Origin: Noviherbaspirillum sp. Root189
GTDB lineage: Bacteria > Pseudomonadota > Gammaproteobacteria > Burkholderiales > Burkholderiaceae_D
Assembly: GCF_001428545.1 (NCBI RefSeq)
Contig: NZ_LMHZ01000012.1
Location: 307,944-371,943, forward strand
Length of the DNA: 64,000 bases
Direction: 5' to 3'
Part shown: positions 1 to 13,340 of the stretch, in pieces
Position numbering within the stretch: the stretch's first letter is position 1
Layout: each line of letters opens with the position of its first letter
Translations under genes and position numbers: made by a program
The notes under the pieces: model-generated
What the model was told of the DNA's origin: nothing
The model's input: the letters and a program-made list of their open reading frames with translations, nothing else
The model's database searches: none

Positions 1-1585
<1,585 letters not shown>

Positions 1586-1705
1586 TAGAACTCCTTAGAC
1601 GCAGGTACGCCTATATTTACATAGCTTGTAAAATTGATTCTACTCGCAATGCACAGTGCTTGCTAGGCTGCATTTGCGGACCGGAATCGGCAAATCAAGG
1701 GCAAA

Positions 1706-1730
1706 CAAGTAATTATTTGACAATTACTTG
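1706..1730 (-). terminator. AT-rich hairpin between rlmE and ftsH
   Basis: A perfect 9-bp inverted repeat (CAAGTAATT / AATTACTTG) with a 7-nt loop lies just after the rlmE stop. The stem is AT-rich and no long U tract follows, so it may only weaken read-through into ftsH or stabilise the rlmE 3' end. Confidence 0.35.
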
Positions 1731-1741
1731 TCATCATGGGG

Positions 1742-2389
1742 TCACTGAACGGGATTTTTTAGCCCTTTACCAAGCAAAAAGATTTCGGATGATTTATCCC
1801 TGCTGGCTTTAGGCTTCTTTTGGGTGACGGTTTTGAACTCTTGCTTGAATTTTTCCACCAGCTGCGTATACCCTGTCCCGTTGAAACATTTGACGAGCAA
1901 GGCACCGGAAGGTTTCATATGAGCTTGCGCAAACTCCACCGCCAGATCGATGATATGTTCCACGCGAGCGGCGTCGGTGAAGGCCACGCCAGACAAGTTG
2001 GGCGCCATGTCCGATAAGACGAGATCCACCTTGCGCCCCGCCAGCACCTCTTCTAGCTGACGTAGCACCTCTTCCTCACGGAAATCACCCTGAATGAAAT
2101 GCACGTCGGCGATCGGGTCCATTGGCAACATGTCAAGGCCGATGATGGTGCCGTTGATGCCGCCACCCTCCTTCCCCGACAATTTATTGCGCACATACTG
2201 TGACCAGCTCCCCGGCGTACTGCCAAGGTCAACAATCACCTGACCGGGACGAATCAGCTTTTCTTCCTCGTCGATTTCCTTGAGCTTGTAGGCGGCCCGT
2301 GCACGATACCCCTCCTTCTGCGCGAGCTTCACGTAGGGGTCGTTGATATGGTCGTGCAACCAGTTTTTGTTGAATTTGTTCTTGGCCAT
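1742..2389 (-). CDS. rlmE: 23S rRNA (uridine-2552-2'-O)-methyltransferase RlmE (FtsJ/RrmJ)
   Basis: Methylates the 2'-O of U2552 in the 23S rRNA A-loop, a late step in 50S assembly. The 215-aa protein has the FtsJ fold: SAM-binding motif [10 protein letters not shown] at about 54-62 and the K-D-K-E catalytic tetrad at K35 (AAYKLKEID), D127 (LSDMAPN), K167 (LVKCFNG) and E202 (SSEIFLLG). Length matches the family (about 209). It is divergent from yhbY with only 35 bp between the starts, an arrangement also known in other proteobacteria. ftsH follows on the same strand. Confidence 0.97.
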   Translation of the reverse strand: MAKNKFNKNWLHDHINDPYVKLAQKEGYRARAAYKLKEIDEEEKLIRPGQVIVDLGSTPGSWSQYVRNKLSGKEGGGINGTIIGLDMLPMDPIADVHFIQGDFREEEVLRQLEEVLAGRKVDLVLSDMAPNLSGVAFTDAARVEHIIDLAVEFAQAHMKPSGALLVKCFNGTGYTQLVEKFKQEFKTVTQKKPKASRDKSSEIFLLGKGLKNPVQ

Positions 2390-2424
2390 TCGCGTAGAAT
2401 ACCGTTTTTAAGGAATAAATAATT

Positions 2425-2898
2425 ATGTTGAAACTGACACCCGCCGAGCGCAGCGCACTGCGTTCGGACGCCCATGCACTGAATCCGGTGGTCATCATCG
2501 GCGAAGCCGGATTGACACCGTCTGTGCTCAAGGAAATCGATGCCAGCCTGAATGCGCATGGCCTCATCAAGGTTCGCGTTTTCGGCGACGACCGGGAAGC
2601 CCGCGTCGGAATGTATGAAACCATTTGCGAACAACTGGATGCCGCACCAATCCAGCATATCGGCAAACTACTTGTGCTCTATCGCCCCAAAAAAGAAGCT
2701 GCCAAGGAACGCAGTGGCAAAAGTGGAAAAGGTTTGCGCGAAGTCACCATCGTCAAGCCCAGCCCAAGCGGTACCAAGCGACCCACCGTAACGAAAGTGA
2801 TTCTGAAAGGCAATGAACGCGTCACCGCCGGCGGCAACATCAAGCGTGTCAAACCGCGTCAGACAAGTTCCAAAAAGTCTGCGCTTGGCCGGCGCTAA
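2425..2898 (+). CDS. yhbY: YhbY family RNA-binding protein (CRM domain)
   Basis: A ribosome-assembly-associated RNA-binding protein. Residues 1-90 form the CRM domain, with the family start MLKLTPAERSALR, the GEAGLTPSVLKEID segment and GDDREAR in place of the usual GxxR region. A basic Lys/Ser/Arg-rich tail of about 65 residues (to 157 aa) is longer than in E. coli YhbY (97 aa) and probably disordered. AAGGA lies 10 nt before the ATG. The gene is divergent from rlmE, which also acts on 23S rRNA. Confidence 0.9.
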   Translation: MLKLTPAERSALRSDAHALNPVVIIGEAGLTPSVLKEIDASLNAHGLIKVRVFGDDREARVGMYETICEQLDAAPIQHIGKLLVLYRPKKEAAKERSGKSGKGLREVTIVKPSPSGTKRPTVTKVILKGNERVTAGGNIKRVKPRQTSSKKSALGRR

Positions 2899-2926
2899 GC
2901 TCCCCCAAGCTTACCGATTGCGCCGT

Positions 2927-2953
2927 GTCCCGTATCGCACTACCGTTCGGGAC
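2927..2953. terminator. weak hairpin between convergent yhbY and DUF4149 gene
   Basis: GTCCCG and CGGGAC form a 6-bp stem with a 15-nt loop in the gap between the two convergent stops. There is no U tract. Position is the main argument for a terminator. Confidence 0.25.
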
Positions 2954-2977
2954 TTCTGCTCTGCCGGGGCAGCATGA

Positions 2978-3451
2978 TCAGCGCGCCTTGATGACCAGCG
3001 CCACGCCAAGCATGCTCTGCACCAGATAAATCGCGCTGGATACGCCATGCAGCAGGCCAAACTTCATTCTCATATCCGAATCCATTACACCTGCGGGACC
3101 GGATGCTTCGCGCAGTGCCGCCATGAATGGCTGCGATCCGAAATACCCTAACAGCGTACAAGCCAGCATGGCAAGTAGCAGCCAGGTGCAGGTGCGCCGC
3201 TGATTCCCCCCGAGATCCGAAGAAAAAGCGCGCACCAATATCAAGAGGATGATCGCGCAGGCAACCGAAAGCCAGGCTTCCACACGAAACAGTCTGCCGG
3301 CAATCGTACCCGCCAACACTCTGTCGTCAAGCGTCGCGAACAACGTGGGAGCAACCACATAACCGATCGTCCACAGGCTACCAACCCATACGGTGACGAC
3401 CAGCAGACGTGCGCGGGCAAGTGCAAGTGTGGCGTTCAAGTTTTGCCGCAA
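2978..3451 (-). CDS. DUF4149 family membrane protein
   Basis: A 157-aa hydrophobic protein of unknown function with about four TM segments: roughly residues 15-37 (VTVWVGSLWTIGYVVAPTLF), 58-75, 88-107 and 135-155. The APTLF motif after TM1 and the late H-G-x-S segment are typical of DUF4149. The TTG start lies immediately after the greA stop (TGA then TTG, no gap), so translation may be coupled to greA; no clear SD is seen. An internal start is possible. The same small membrane protein often follows greA in Burkholderiales. Confidence 0.75.
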   Translation of the reverse strand: MRQNLNATLALARARLLVVTVWVGSLWTIGYVVAPTLFATLDDRVLAGTIAGRLFRVEAWLSVACAIILLILVRAFSSDLGGNQRRTCTWLLLAMLACTLLGYFGSQPFMAALREASGPAGVMDSDMRMKFGLLHGVSSAIYLVQSMLGVALVIKAR

Positions 3452-3928
3452 TCAGATGTAGCGCACTTCGAGGACTTCGTATTCGCGAATGCCGGATGGC
3501 GCGTTCACTTCGACGACATCGCCAGCGTATTTGCCGATCAACGCACGAGCGATCGGGGAGGTGATCGAAACCTTGAGTTCCTTCAGGTCTGCTTCATCTT
3601 CGCCAACGATCTGGTAAGTCACCTGCTGGCCGGACTCCATGTCCTCAAGGTCGACCGTGGACGCAAACACAATACGACCTTCCGCGTCCAGCAAGGTAGG
3701 ATCAATGATTTGTGCCGCGCTCAGCTTGCCTTCGAGTTCTGCAATACGGCCTTCGATAAAGCTTTGACGCTCTTTCGCTGCATCATATTCCGCATTTTCA
3801 GAAAGGTCGCCTTGCGCGCGCGCCTCGGAAATTGCATTAATGACTGCAGGACGATCTTTCGTTTTCAAGCGATGCAATTCTTCCTTCAGAAGTTCTGCAC
3901 CGCGCTTGGTAATAGGAACTGTGCTCAT
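3452..3928 (-). CDS. greA: transcription elongation factor GreA
   Basis: Rescues backtracked RNA polymerase by stimulating cleavage of the nascent RNA. The 158-aa protein has the N-terminal coiled coil (residues 1-75) with the family hallmark GDLSENAEYDAAKE, whose acidic tip residues reach the active site, and a C-terminal FKBP-like domain ending in SITSPIARALIGKYAGD...YEVLEV. The ATG giving MSTVPITKRGAE was chosen because it matches the family N-terminus; an in-frame extension 13 codons upstream does not. It lies downstream of carB on the same strand, behind a large palindrome. Confidence 0.97.
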   Translation of the reverse strand: MSTVPITKRGAELLKEELHRLKTKDRPAVINAISEARAQGDLSENAEYDAAKERQSFIEGRIAELEGKLSAAQIIDPTLLDAEGRIVFASTVDLEDMESGQQVTYQIVGEDEADLKELKVSITSPIARALIGKYAGDVVEVNAPSGIREYEVLEVRYI

Positions 3929-3954
3929 GAATTTTCTTTTTGACGAAATGAAAA

Positions 3955-4011
3955 CCACAGAGGTCACAAATAGTGCCGGGTGGAACCCGGTACCGTCTGT
4001 GACCTCTGTGG
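3955..4011. repeat. nested palindrome between carB and greA (REP-like or terminator)
   Basis: A perfect 14-bp outer inverted repeat (CCACAGAGGTCACA at 3955-3968, complement at 3998-4011) encloses a second stem (CCGGGT / ACCCGG, 3-nt loop). It fills most of the carB-greA gap. There is no T-tract, so an intrinsic terminator is not obvious. A REP-type intergenic element or mRNA 3'-end stabiliser fits as well. Confidence 0.6.
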
Positions 4012-4030
4012 CTGGAGTAAGACTGTAGGT

Positions 4031-7253
<3,223 letters not shown>

Positions 7254-7261
<8 letters not shown>

Positions 7262-8405
7262 GTTTGTGTTTCTCCATCATCGCCACGAAGCGATCGAACA
7301 AGGGGGCGACGTCGGTCGGGCCGGGCGAGGCTTCCGGATGACCCTGGAAGCAGAATGCCGGGCGGTCGGTACGGGCAAAGCCCTGCAGCGAGCCGTCGAA
7401 CAGCGACACGTGGGTGACGCGGCAGTTGTCCGGCAGGGTTGCCTGGTCGACGGCGAAGCCGTGGTTTTGCGAGGTGATCATCACCTGTCTGGTATCGAGG
7501 TCCTGCACCGGATGGTTGGCGCCGTGATGGCCGAACTTCATCTTGAGGGTTTTGGCGCCGGATGCCAGCGCCATGATCTGGTGACCGAGACAGATCCCAA
7601 AGGTCGGGATGCCGCGCTCGATGAGTTCTTTGGTTGCCGCAATCGCGTAGTCGCAGGGTTCGGGATCACCGGGACCGTTGGCCAGGAAGATGCCGTCGGG
7701 ATTCAGTGCAAGTGCATCGGCGGCGGTGGATTGTGCCGGCAGCACGGTAATCTTGCAGCCGCGCTCGGCCAGCATGCGCAGGATGTTGCGCTTGACACCG
7801 TAATCATAGGCCACAACATGGAATTTCGGTGCGTGCTGTGCGCCAAAGCCCTGGCCGAGCTTCCACTCGGTTTCATTCCAGACGTAGGACTTGGTCGTGG
7901 ACACGACTTTTGCGAGATCCATGCCCGCAAGGCCAGGGAAAGACCTGGCCAGCGCCAGTGCCTTTTCCACATCGCTTTCACCAGCGAGGATTGCGCCGTT
8001 CTGAGCGCCCTTCTCACGCAGGATACGTGTCAGCTTGCGTGTATCGAGACCGGCAATACCAACCACGTTTTCCGACTTCAGATAGTCGGACAAGGTTTGC
8101 TGGGAACGGAAATTGGATGCCACCAGCGGCAGGTCCTTGATGATCAGGCCGGCAGCGTGGATTTTATTGGCTTCGATGTCTTCTTCGTTGACGCCGACGT
8201 TGCCGATATGCGGATAGGTCAGTGTGACGATCTGGCGGCTGTAGCTGGGGTCGGTCAGAATTTCCTGGTAGCCTGTCATGGCCGTGTTGAACACGACTTC
8301 ACCGATCGTATGACCGGGAGCACCAATAGAAAAACCCTGGAAAATCGACCCGTCTGCGAGCGCTAGGATGGCCGGAACTGAGTGGCCAGAAAAAAATGGC
8401 AGCAA
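7254..8405 (-). CDS. carA: carbamoyl-phosphate synthase small (glutaminase) subunit
   Basis: Hydrolyses glutamine and passes ammonia to CarB. Of 383 aa, residues 1-150 are the CarA N-terminal domain. The class I glutamine amidotransferase domain follows, with catalytic C272 (GICLGHQ) and the H356/E358 pair (GHPEASPGP). Translation begins at TTG, preceded by CAGGAG 7 nt upstream; E. coli carA also uses TTG. The gene leads the carA-carB-(greA) strand and has a clear promoter about 150 bp upstream. Confidence 0.97.
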
Positions 8406-8660
8406 GGGTAACTCCTGAGATGATTACCGCCGCTGCGCCGCGCCAGAACGACCGTCAACCAAACGGCTTGCGCTGGATGTCGTGGGTCTTTTTGGGACGT
8501 GATGGAAGGGGTTATGCGCTACGGCGGGCTGAATTAGCTAAACCCCAAGATTATAGCTGAGATCGGCCTTCGCTGCAAACCCGAGACGCGTTTAAAATCA
8601 GGGGTCCTGAACGGATTCCCTAGTCATTCTTTCAATATTTTTTGTGCTCTCCGCACTTAA
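8406..8660 (-). promoter_or_regulatory. carA promoter and 5' leader
   Basis: On the minus strand a perfect -10 TATAAT (8550-8555) is spaced exactly 17 bp from TTGCAG (8573-8578), predicting a start near 8543 and a 5' UTR of about 137 nt. I see no leader peptide, U-run attenuator or arginine-operator pair that I can defend. The leader is GC-rich and otherwise unexplained. Confidence 0.6.
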
Positions 8661-8687
8661 CAAGGAAGCAAGAATTTCGCTTCCTTG
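8661..8687 (-). terminator. hairpin terminator after the GlcG-like gene
   Basis: A perfect 9-bp stem, CAAGGAAGC / GCTTCCTTG, with a 9-nt loop, 25 bp past the stop of the GlcG-like gene. On the minus strand TTAAGTG follows; the tail is only mildly U-rich. Confidence 0.5.
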
Positions 8688-8712
8688 CCGGTGTGTCAAT
8701 GATCTAGAACGA

Positions 8713-9120
8713 TCAGTTGCCGAGAGCGGCGATGCCTGCCTTTGCAATCTGTGCATCTTCAGTCGACTTTACACCGGAGATGCCGACCGCACCGACGCAG
8801 TGACCTTCGACCATGACCGGCACGCCGCCTTCGAGCATACCTTCGAGAACCGGGGCGGTCATGAAGGAATAACGGCCGTTGTTGATCATATCTTCATAAA
8901 CCTTGCTTTCGCGGCGGCCAAGTGCTGCTGTCCTGGCTTTTGCCGGAGCGATGTGCGCGGAGATCGGTGCTGCGCCATCCAAACGCTGCAGCCACAGCAG
9001 ATGGCCACCTTCGTCAACAATGGAAATGGTAACTGGCCAGTTGTTTGCCTTTGCTTCCGCTTCTGCGGCTGCGGCAATTTTTTTGGTGTCGTCGAGTGTG
9101 AGAAACGGTTTGGATTGCAT
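8713..9120 (-). CDS. GlcG/HbpS family protein (DUF336, heme-degrading domain)
   Basis: A 135-aa single-domain protein of the GlcG/HbpS superfamily. It has the family core ISIVDEGGHLLWLQRLDGA, the KARTAALGRRES helix and the glycine-rich C-terminal strand GHCVGAVGISGVKSTEDAQIA. HbpS binds heme; GlcG itself has no settled activity, and relatives are often listed as cobalamin adenosyltransferase-like. AAGGAG lies 5 nt before the ATG. It stands alone, with no glycolate genes nearby, so a heme or redox role is only a guess. Confidence 0.85.
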   Translation of the reverse strand: MQSKPFLTLDDTKKIAAAAEAEAKANNWPVTISIVDEGGHLLWLQRLDGAAPISAHIAPAKARTAALGRRESKVYEDMINNGRYSFMTAPVLEGMLEGGVPVMVEGHCVGAVGISGVKSTEDAQIAKAGIAALGN

Positions 9121-9195
9121 TACGGCTCCTTCTAAAGAAGGCAGGATTGTACGACAGCTGATTCCGCGGTGCCTACCCCGCCGTTCAAACCATGA

Positions 9196-10362
9196 TCACG
9201 GCCCCTGCTTACCGCGCTTCAGCACAAGGTCTACCAGCGGCTGCAGATCCGCTGACAATCTACCGAGGTGCGGCAGTACTTCGTTCTGGCGACCCTCACG
9301 TATCCATTGCAATAACGTGGCAAGATCCGGAGACGCCTGCTGACTCTCACCCTCTTGCGCCATTGGCAAGGATGCAATCTGTTGGCCGCACAACACTGCC
9401 GCTTCTTCTTCCGGCCCGACAACACCGGTCACGCTGCCGCCAATACCCAGCAGTGCGCGATGGCGTGCGCGATCAAGCAACTCATCGAACGTGATCATAT
9501 TTGGATCGATGCCGGGATCGGAAAGAGAGACGACCCCGCAACTGGCAATGAAAGACATGCGCTCATCGCTGACAAGATGGGCGCCGGCAATCGCCCGGCA
9601 CACACGTTGAGCGAAAAAACGTGCGGAATCAAAATTGATGCTCCCCGTCGCCACGGTGAACTCGGCTTCGCCCAACTGCGCGACGTGGTCGGTTTCCCTG
9701 ACCGTGCTTTGCAAAAGCTGACCTATCGCCCGCGATACGCTGGCAGGCGGTGACATGGCAGCGCCCTCAAGTCCTACGTGCTTGAGGCCGATACAAACAT
9801 CGAGCAGCACGAAATTTTTCCGGGCACTCGCCGCGCTTCCCAGCAGCGCAGCCGCTTTAGCGCGAAATGCATCGATTGTTGGCAACTGTAATGCTGCAAC
9901 CGGCTCAATTTTCTGCACCAGGACTTCCAGGCTGCGCTCGAACTCACGTTGGGTTGCGACCAGCTTCGACAGGATATCCAGCCGGGATAGCAATTGAGCC
10001 GTGCCGATTCCCTTGGTAATCAAATCGGTCGCTCCTGCGGCTTTCGCCCTTTCCCGTTCTGCCCCTTCATCACTGCCCGACACCACAACCACGGGGATTT
10101 CCCGGATGCGACTGATTTTGGAACTGCGGATGCGCTGTAGCAAGCCATACCCGTCAAGCTTGGGCATAGTAAGGTCTGTAATCACGACCTTAATATTAGG
10201 ATCGATCAGCAGGGTCTCCCATGCCTCCTCGCCGTTGAGTGCTTCGCGGAAATCAAACATGCCTTCAATATGTTTGATCAGCGTGGCTCGGACAATACGT
10301 GAATCGTCCGCAATCAGGACACGAGGTTTGACAGAAATATCGATTGCGCTAGGAGGTGCCAT
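9196..10362 (-). CDS. response regulator: CheY receiver plus degenerate GGDEF-like domain
   Basis: A 388-aa regulator. Residues 13-130 are a receiver with acidic pocket D19-D20, phospho-acceptor D63 (ITDLTMPKLDG), and SGSDEG and TKGIG in the T/S and K loops. Residues ~145-310 follow the GGDEF fold, but the signature reads LGEAEFTVA instead of RxGGDEF. Diguanylate cyclase activity is therefore unlikely, and the domain may sense GTP/c-di-GMP or mediate protein contacts. About 75 residues of low similarity follow. No kinase gene is adjacent. Confidence 0.75.
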   Translation of the reverse strand: MAPPSAIDISVKPRVLIADDSRIVRATLIKHIEGMFDFREALNGEEAWETLLIDPNIKVVITDLTMPKLDGYGLLQRIRSSKISRIREIPVVVVSGSDEGAERERAKAAGATDLITKGIGTAQLLSRLDILSKLVATQREFERSLEVLVQKIEPVAALQLPTIDAFRAKAAALLGSAASARKNFVLLDVCIGLKHVGLEGAAMSPPASVSRAIGQLLQSTVRETDHVAQLGEAEFTVATGSINFDSARFFAQRVCRAIAGAHLVSDERMSFIASCGVVSLSDPGIDPNMITFDELLDRARHRALLGIGGSVTGVVGPEEEAAVLCGQQIASLPMAQEGESQQASPDLATLLQWIREGRQNEVLPHLGRLSADLQPLVDLVLKRGKQGP

Positions 10363-10430
10363 TCAGGTGCCGTTCATCTGAAAAGTCTGTCGGTAGGAAT
10401 AGCATTAAGCATACCTGTGGTAAAGATTTT

Positions 10431-10459
10431 TTGACAGCAATACACGGATTCCCTTACAT
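10431..10459 (+). promoter_or_regulatory. putative promoter of the NlpC/P60 gene
   Basis: A consensus -35 TTGACA at 10431-10436 is 17 bp from TTACAT at 10454-10459, about 30 bp before the start codon. The -35 is perfect and the -10 is poor. Confidence 0.45.
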
Positions 10460-10491
10460 TGGCCCTGTTGCCGGAATTAAACCTTGACTGA

Positions 10492-11070
10492 ATGATAATG
10501 AACCGTACTTTTCCTCTCCGGATACGGCGTGCAGCCTTTTGCGCGTCGCTGTTTTTTGCCGGCCTGATGGGAAGTGCCTGGACGACCGAGATTCCTGCTG
10601 TTGAGCCACAAGCTTCTGTAAGTCCTTCAGGCCCATTGGCAAAACTTCATGGGTTTACCAACCGCGCATCCGAACTGGCAATGCAAGCCATGTCCATGAT
10701 TGGCATCCGGTATAAATACGGTGGAAATGCCCCAGAAAGCGGTTTGGATTGCAGCGGTTTAGTACGTTACGTTTTTCGCAAGACATCGGGTACGGAATTA
10801 CCACGCACATCTGAAGAGATCAGTCGAGTAGGCGAAAAAATCGACAGCGCGGATCTGCAACCGGGCGATCTGGTGTTTTACAACACCTTGCGCCGCGGTT
10901 TCTCCCATGTCGGCATTTATCTTGGCGATAACAAGTTTATCCATGCGCCTCGTGCCGGCGCGGAAGTTCGCGTCGAAAGGATGGATATCGGTTACTGGAA
11001 AAAGCGCTTTAACGGTGCACGTCGGATTATCCAGTCCGCCCAGTCAACCCCGCCGAGCCAGCCTGAATAA
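10492..11070 (+). CDS. NlpC/P60 family cell-wall hydrolase (C40 peptidase), exported
   Basis: A 192-aa putative murein endopeptidase cutting peptide stems of peptidoglycan. Residues 1-32 form an Arg-rich Sec-type signal (IRRAAFCASLFFAGLMGSAW). The C40 domain (60-185) has catalytic C87 (GLDCSGLV), H139 (FSHVGIYLG) and third polar residue H151 (FIHAPR). No SH3 or LysM targeting domain is present, so substrate choice is unknown. Two start ATGs are two codons apart and neither has a strong SD. It is convergent with the patatin gene, 11 bp away. Confidence 0.88.
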   Translation: MIMNRTFPLRIRRAAFCASLFFAGLMGSAWTTEIPAVEPQASVSPSGPLAKLHGFTNRASELAMQAMSMIGIRYKYGGNAPESGLDCSGLVRYVFRKTSGTELPRTSEEISRVGEKIDSADLQPGDLVFYNTLRRGFSHVGIYLGDNKFIHAPRAGAEVRVERMDIGYWKKRFNGARRIIQSAQSTPPSQPE

Positions 11071-11081
11071 CAGGTCAGCCC

Positions 11082-12005
11082 CTATTGCTCCCGTTTTGCC
11101 GCGAGTTTCCGGCGTAGTTCCGGCAAAGCTGCCGCGACAGCCTGTTCGCCAGCAAGAATCGCAGTATTCCGCCCCGGGAAATCATTGCCTTTCATGGTTC
11201 CCAATCTTGGCTGAATCACGACATCCGCTTCCTTGAGCTCGTATTGATTGATACTTTGCCCCATGATGGCGAATGTCTGCAGTACCACATCGACGGAACT
11301 GGAAGATGGTTGTGCGTCCGGTTGCGCTGAAATATTGACAGCAATGATGAAGTCCGCACCCATTTCCCGTGCAAAACGAACAGGTACCGGCGACACCAGG
11401 CCACCGTCAACATAATTGTGGTCACCTACCCGAACCGGCTGAAAAACGCCAGGCACTGCCGAAGATGCCCTGACCGCAACGCCAGTATTACCGCGTCGGA
11501 ACAAAATGGGCGCTCCGGTGCTCAGGTCCGTAGCCACTGCACCGAAGGGAATTTTCAGTTTTTCAATCGGCGCGTTTCCCAGCGTACGGTTGACATAGTG
11601 CTGCAAGGCCTCTCCTTTGAGCACGCCAGTCGATTTTGCAAACAGCGGCACCGACCAGTCTGAAATGGCAGCCTCATCCATTTCCAACGCCAGTTTTTGT
11701 AGGGCAAAGCCGTTATTTCCTGCAGCATACATCGCACCTACCAGACTGCCGGCACTGGTACCAGCCACAACATCGGGCACGATTCCCTGTGCTTCCAGAG
11801 CCTTGATGACACCAATATGCGCAAAGCCGCGCGCCGCACCACCACCGAGTGCTAACCCGATTCGCACTGACCGGGTCACCTTAGCCTGAACACTGGCGGC
11901 TGGCACATTCGGCTGTATGACCATAGGGATCTTCGGTGACGTGGTGGTGCAGGCGGAAAGGAACAGAGAACAGCAGACAAGAATGCTATGGCGGATGCGG
12001 ATCAT
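11082..12005 (-). CDS. patatin-like phospholipase, predicted lipoprotein (RssA-type)
   Basis: A 307-aa serine lipid acyl hydrolase family member. A lipobox (LFLSAC, C19) after a hydrophobic stretch predicts membrane anchoring. The patatin fold shows the oxyanion loop GGGAARGFAHIG (about 54-65), nucleophile S84 in GTSAG and D200 in VDGGL, which complete the Ser-Asp dyad. Spacing and length match YlbK/RssA-like proteins. The lipid substrate cannot be read from sequence. It faces the NlpC/P60 gene tail-to-tail. Confidence 0.88.
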   Translation of the reverse strand: MIRIRHSILVCCSLFLSACTTTSPKIPMVIQPNVPAASVQAKVTRSVRIGLALGGGAARGFAHIGVIKALEAQGIVPDVVAGTSAGSLVGAMYAAGNNGFALQKLALEMDEAAISDWSVPLFAKSTGVLKGEALQHYVNRTLGNAPIEKLKIPFGAVATDLSTGAPILFRRGNTGVAVRASSAVPGVFQPVRVGDHNYVDGGLVSPVPVRFAREMGADFIIAVNISAQPDAQPSSSSVDVVLQTFAIMGQSINQYELKEADVVIQPRLGTMKGNDFPGRNTAILAGEQAVAAALPELRRKLAAKREQ

Positions 12006-12147
12006 GGAAAGAAGTCGGGGCTGGAGAGCAAACGGGAAGCATGCGCGGGCACATCGAAATGGTCACGTTGGCATGTTGGCCGGGCTGGGAACAAGAAAAC
12101 AAGTCCGCATTGTAGCCCATCGACAAAACTCTCCCATCAAGCTGGAA

Positions 12148-12162
12148 TGAGAATGATTCCTA
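12148..12162 (+). promoter_or_regulatory. candidate Fur box upstream of the iron-binding protein gene
   Basis: TGAGAATGATTCCTA resembles the Fur 7-1-7 core TGATAATnATTATCA, with most informative positions kept. It lies about 60-75 bp before the start of an Fe(III)-binding protein gene, where Fur repression is expected. Confidence 0.55.
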
Positions 12163-12218
12163 TTATTTCGTCAAAAAGCTATACTTGACATATTGAGTAC
12201 TTATTTAATCAAGGACCC

Positions 12219-13265
12219 ATGATGAAAGGTGTCATGCAAAAGAACCTCGTTGTCGCCGCAATCGCCATTGCTGCAGCCTTCTCCGCCCAGGCGCAGGAAA
12301 AAGTGCTGAACCTGTATTCGTCGCGCCATTACCAGACCGACGAACAGCTGTATTCAAACTTCACCAAGCAGACTGGCATCAAGATCAATCGCATCGAAGC
12401 CGAAGACAGCCCTCTGCTTGAGCGTTTGCGCAACGAGGGAAAGAATAGTCCGGCTGACGTTATCCTGATGGTTGATGCGGCACGTCTCTGGCGCACTCAG
12501 ATCGAAGGATTGTTCCAACCGGTCAAGTCCAAGGTGCTGGACGCGCGTATTCCCGGCAACCTGCGTGGCAAGAACGATGGCGAAGGTTCAGAGTGGTACG
12601 GCTTTTCGACTCGTGCTCGCATCATCGTCTACAACAAGGCGAACGTGAAGCCGGAAGATGTCGCTACCTACGAATCACTGGCCGATCCCAAGAACAAGAG
12701 CAAGGTCTGCACACGCTCCGGTTCGCATCCCTACATGCTGTCGATGATTGGCTCGATGATTGAACGTAACGGTGAAGCTGCCACTGAAAAATGGGCACAA
12801 GGCGTGGTTGCCAACTTCGCGCGCCCTCCGCGGGGCGGCGACACTGACCAGATCAAAGGCGTCGGCACGGGCGAATGTGGCGTGGCGGTCGCCAATAGCT
12901 ATTACTATGCGCGTCTGCTGCGTTCGACCAAACCGGAGGACAAGGAACTGATGAGCAAGGTCGCCTTTCTCTGGCCAAACCAGAACACCTCCGGCACACA
13001 CCTGAACATTTCCGGTGGCGGCGTGGCAAAGAATGCACCGCATCGCGATGCGGCGGTCAAGTTCCTTGAATACCTGGCGAGTGATGAAGCGCAGGCCTAT
13101 TTCGCCAATGGAAATAACGAGTGGCCAGTCGTGAAGACCGCGGTCGCGGCTAATCCGACACTGGACGCCATGGGCAAGTTCAAGGCGGAGAACGTTTCGA
13201 TTGCCACCATCGGCAAAAACCAGATCGCCGCGCAAAAGATCCTGGATCGTGTCGGGTATAAGTAA
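12219..13265 (+). CDS. periplasmic Fe(III)-binding protein of an ABC importer (FbpA/FutA-like)
   Basis: A 348-aa class II periplasmic binding protein that captures ferric iron. A signal peptide ends at AFSAQA|QEKVLN (about 25). The mature start VLNLYSSRHYQTDEQLYSNFTKQTGI is typical of FbpA/FutA, and the adjacent tyrosines at VANSYYYARLL are the characteristic iron ligands. AAGGA precedes two ATGs (12219, 12222); the second gives better SD spacing. The permease and ATPase are not adjacent: the next gene, phoR, is convergent. The upstream Fur-like site fits iron control. Confidence 0.88.
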   Translation: MMKGVMQKNLVVAAIAIAAAFSAQAQEKVLNLYSSRHYQTDEQLYSNFTKQTGIKINRIEAEDSPLLERLRNEGKNSPADVILMVDAARLWRTQIEGLFQPVKSKVLDARIPGNLRGKNDGEGSEWYGFSTRARIIVYNKANVKPEDVATYESLADPKNKSKVCTRSGSHPYMLSMIGSMIERNGEAATEKWAQGVVANFARPPRGGDTDQIKGVGTGECGVAVANSYYYARLLRSTKPEDKELMSKVAFLWPNQNTSGTHLNISGGGVAKNAPHRDAAVKFLEYLASDEAQAYFANGNNEWPVVKTAVAANPTLDAMGKFKAENVSIATIGKNQIAAQKILDRVGYK

Positions 13266-13303
13266 GAAGTAAGCAGAGCCGATAGCCGGCCGCCAAAACA
13301 ACC

Positions 13304-13340
13304 ATCGGGGCCTTGCCGCGCACTGCGGTCAGGCCCCGAT
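13304..13340. terminator. GC-rich hairpin between iron-binding gene and phoR
   Basis: ATCGGGGCCT pairs with AGGCCCCGAT (10 bp) around a 17-nt loop, overlapping the last codons of phoR. It can fold in either transcript. There is no T-tract on either side. Confidence 0.4.
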
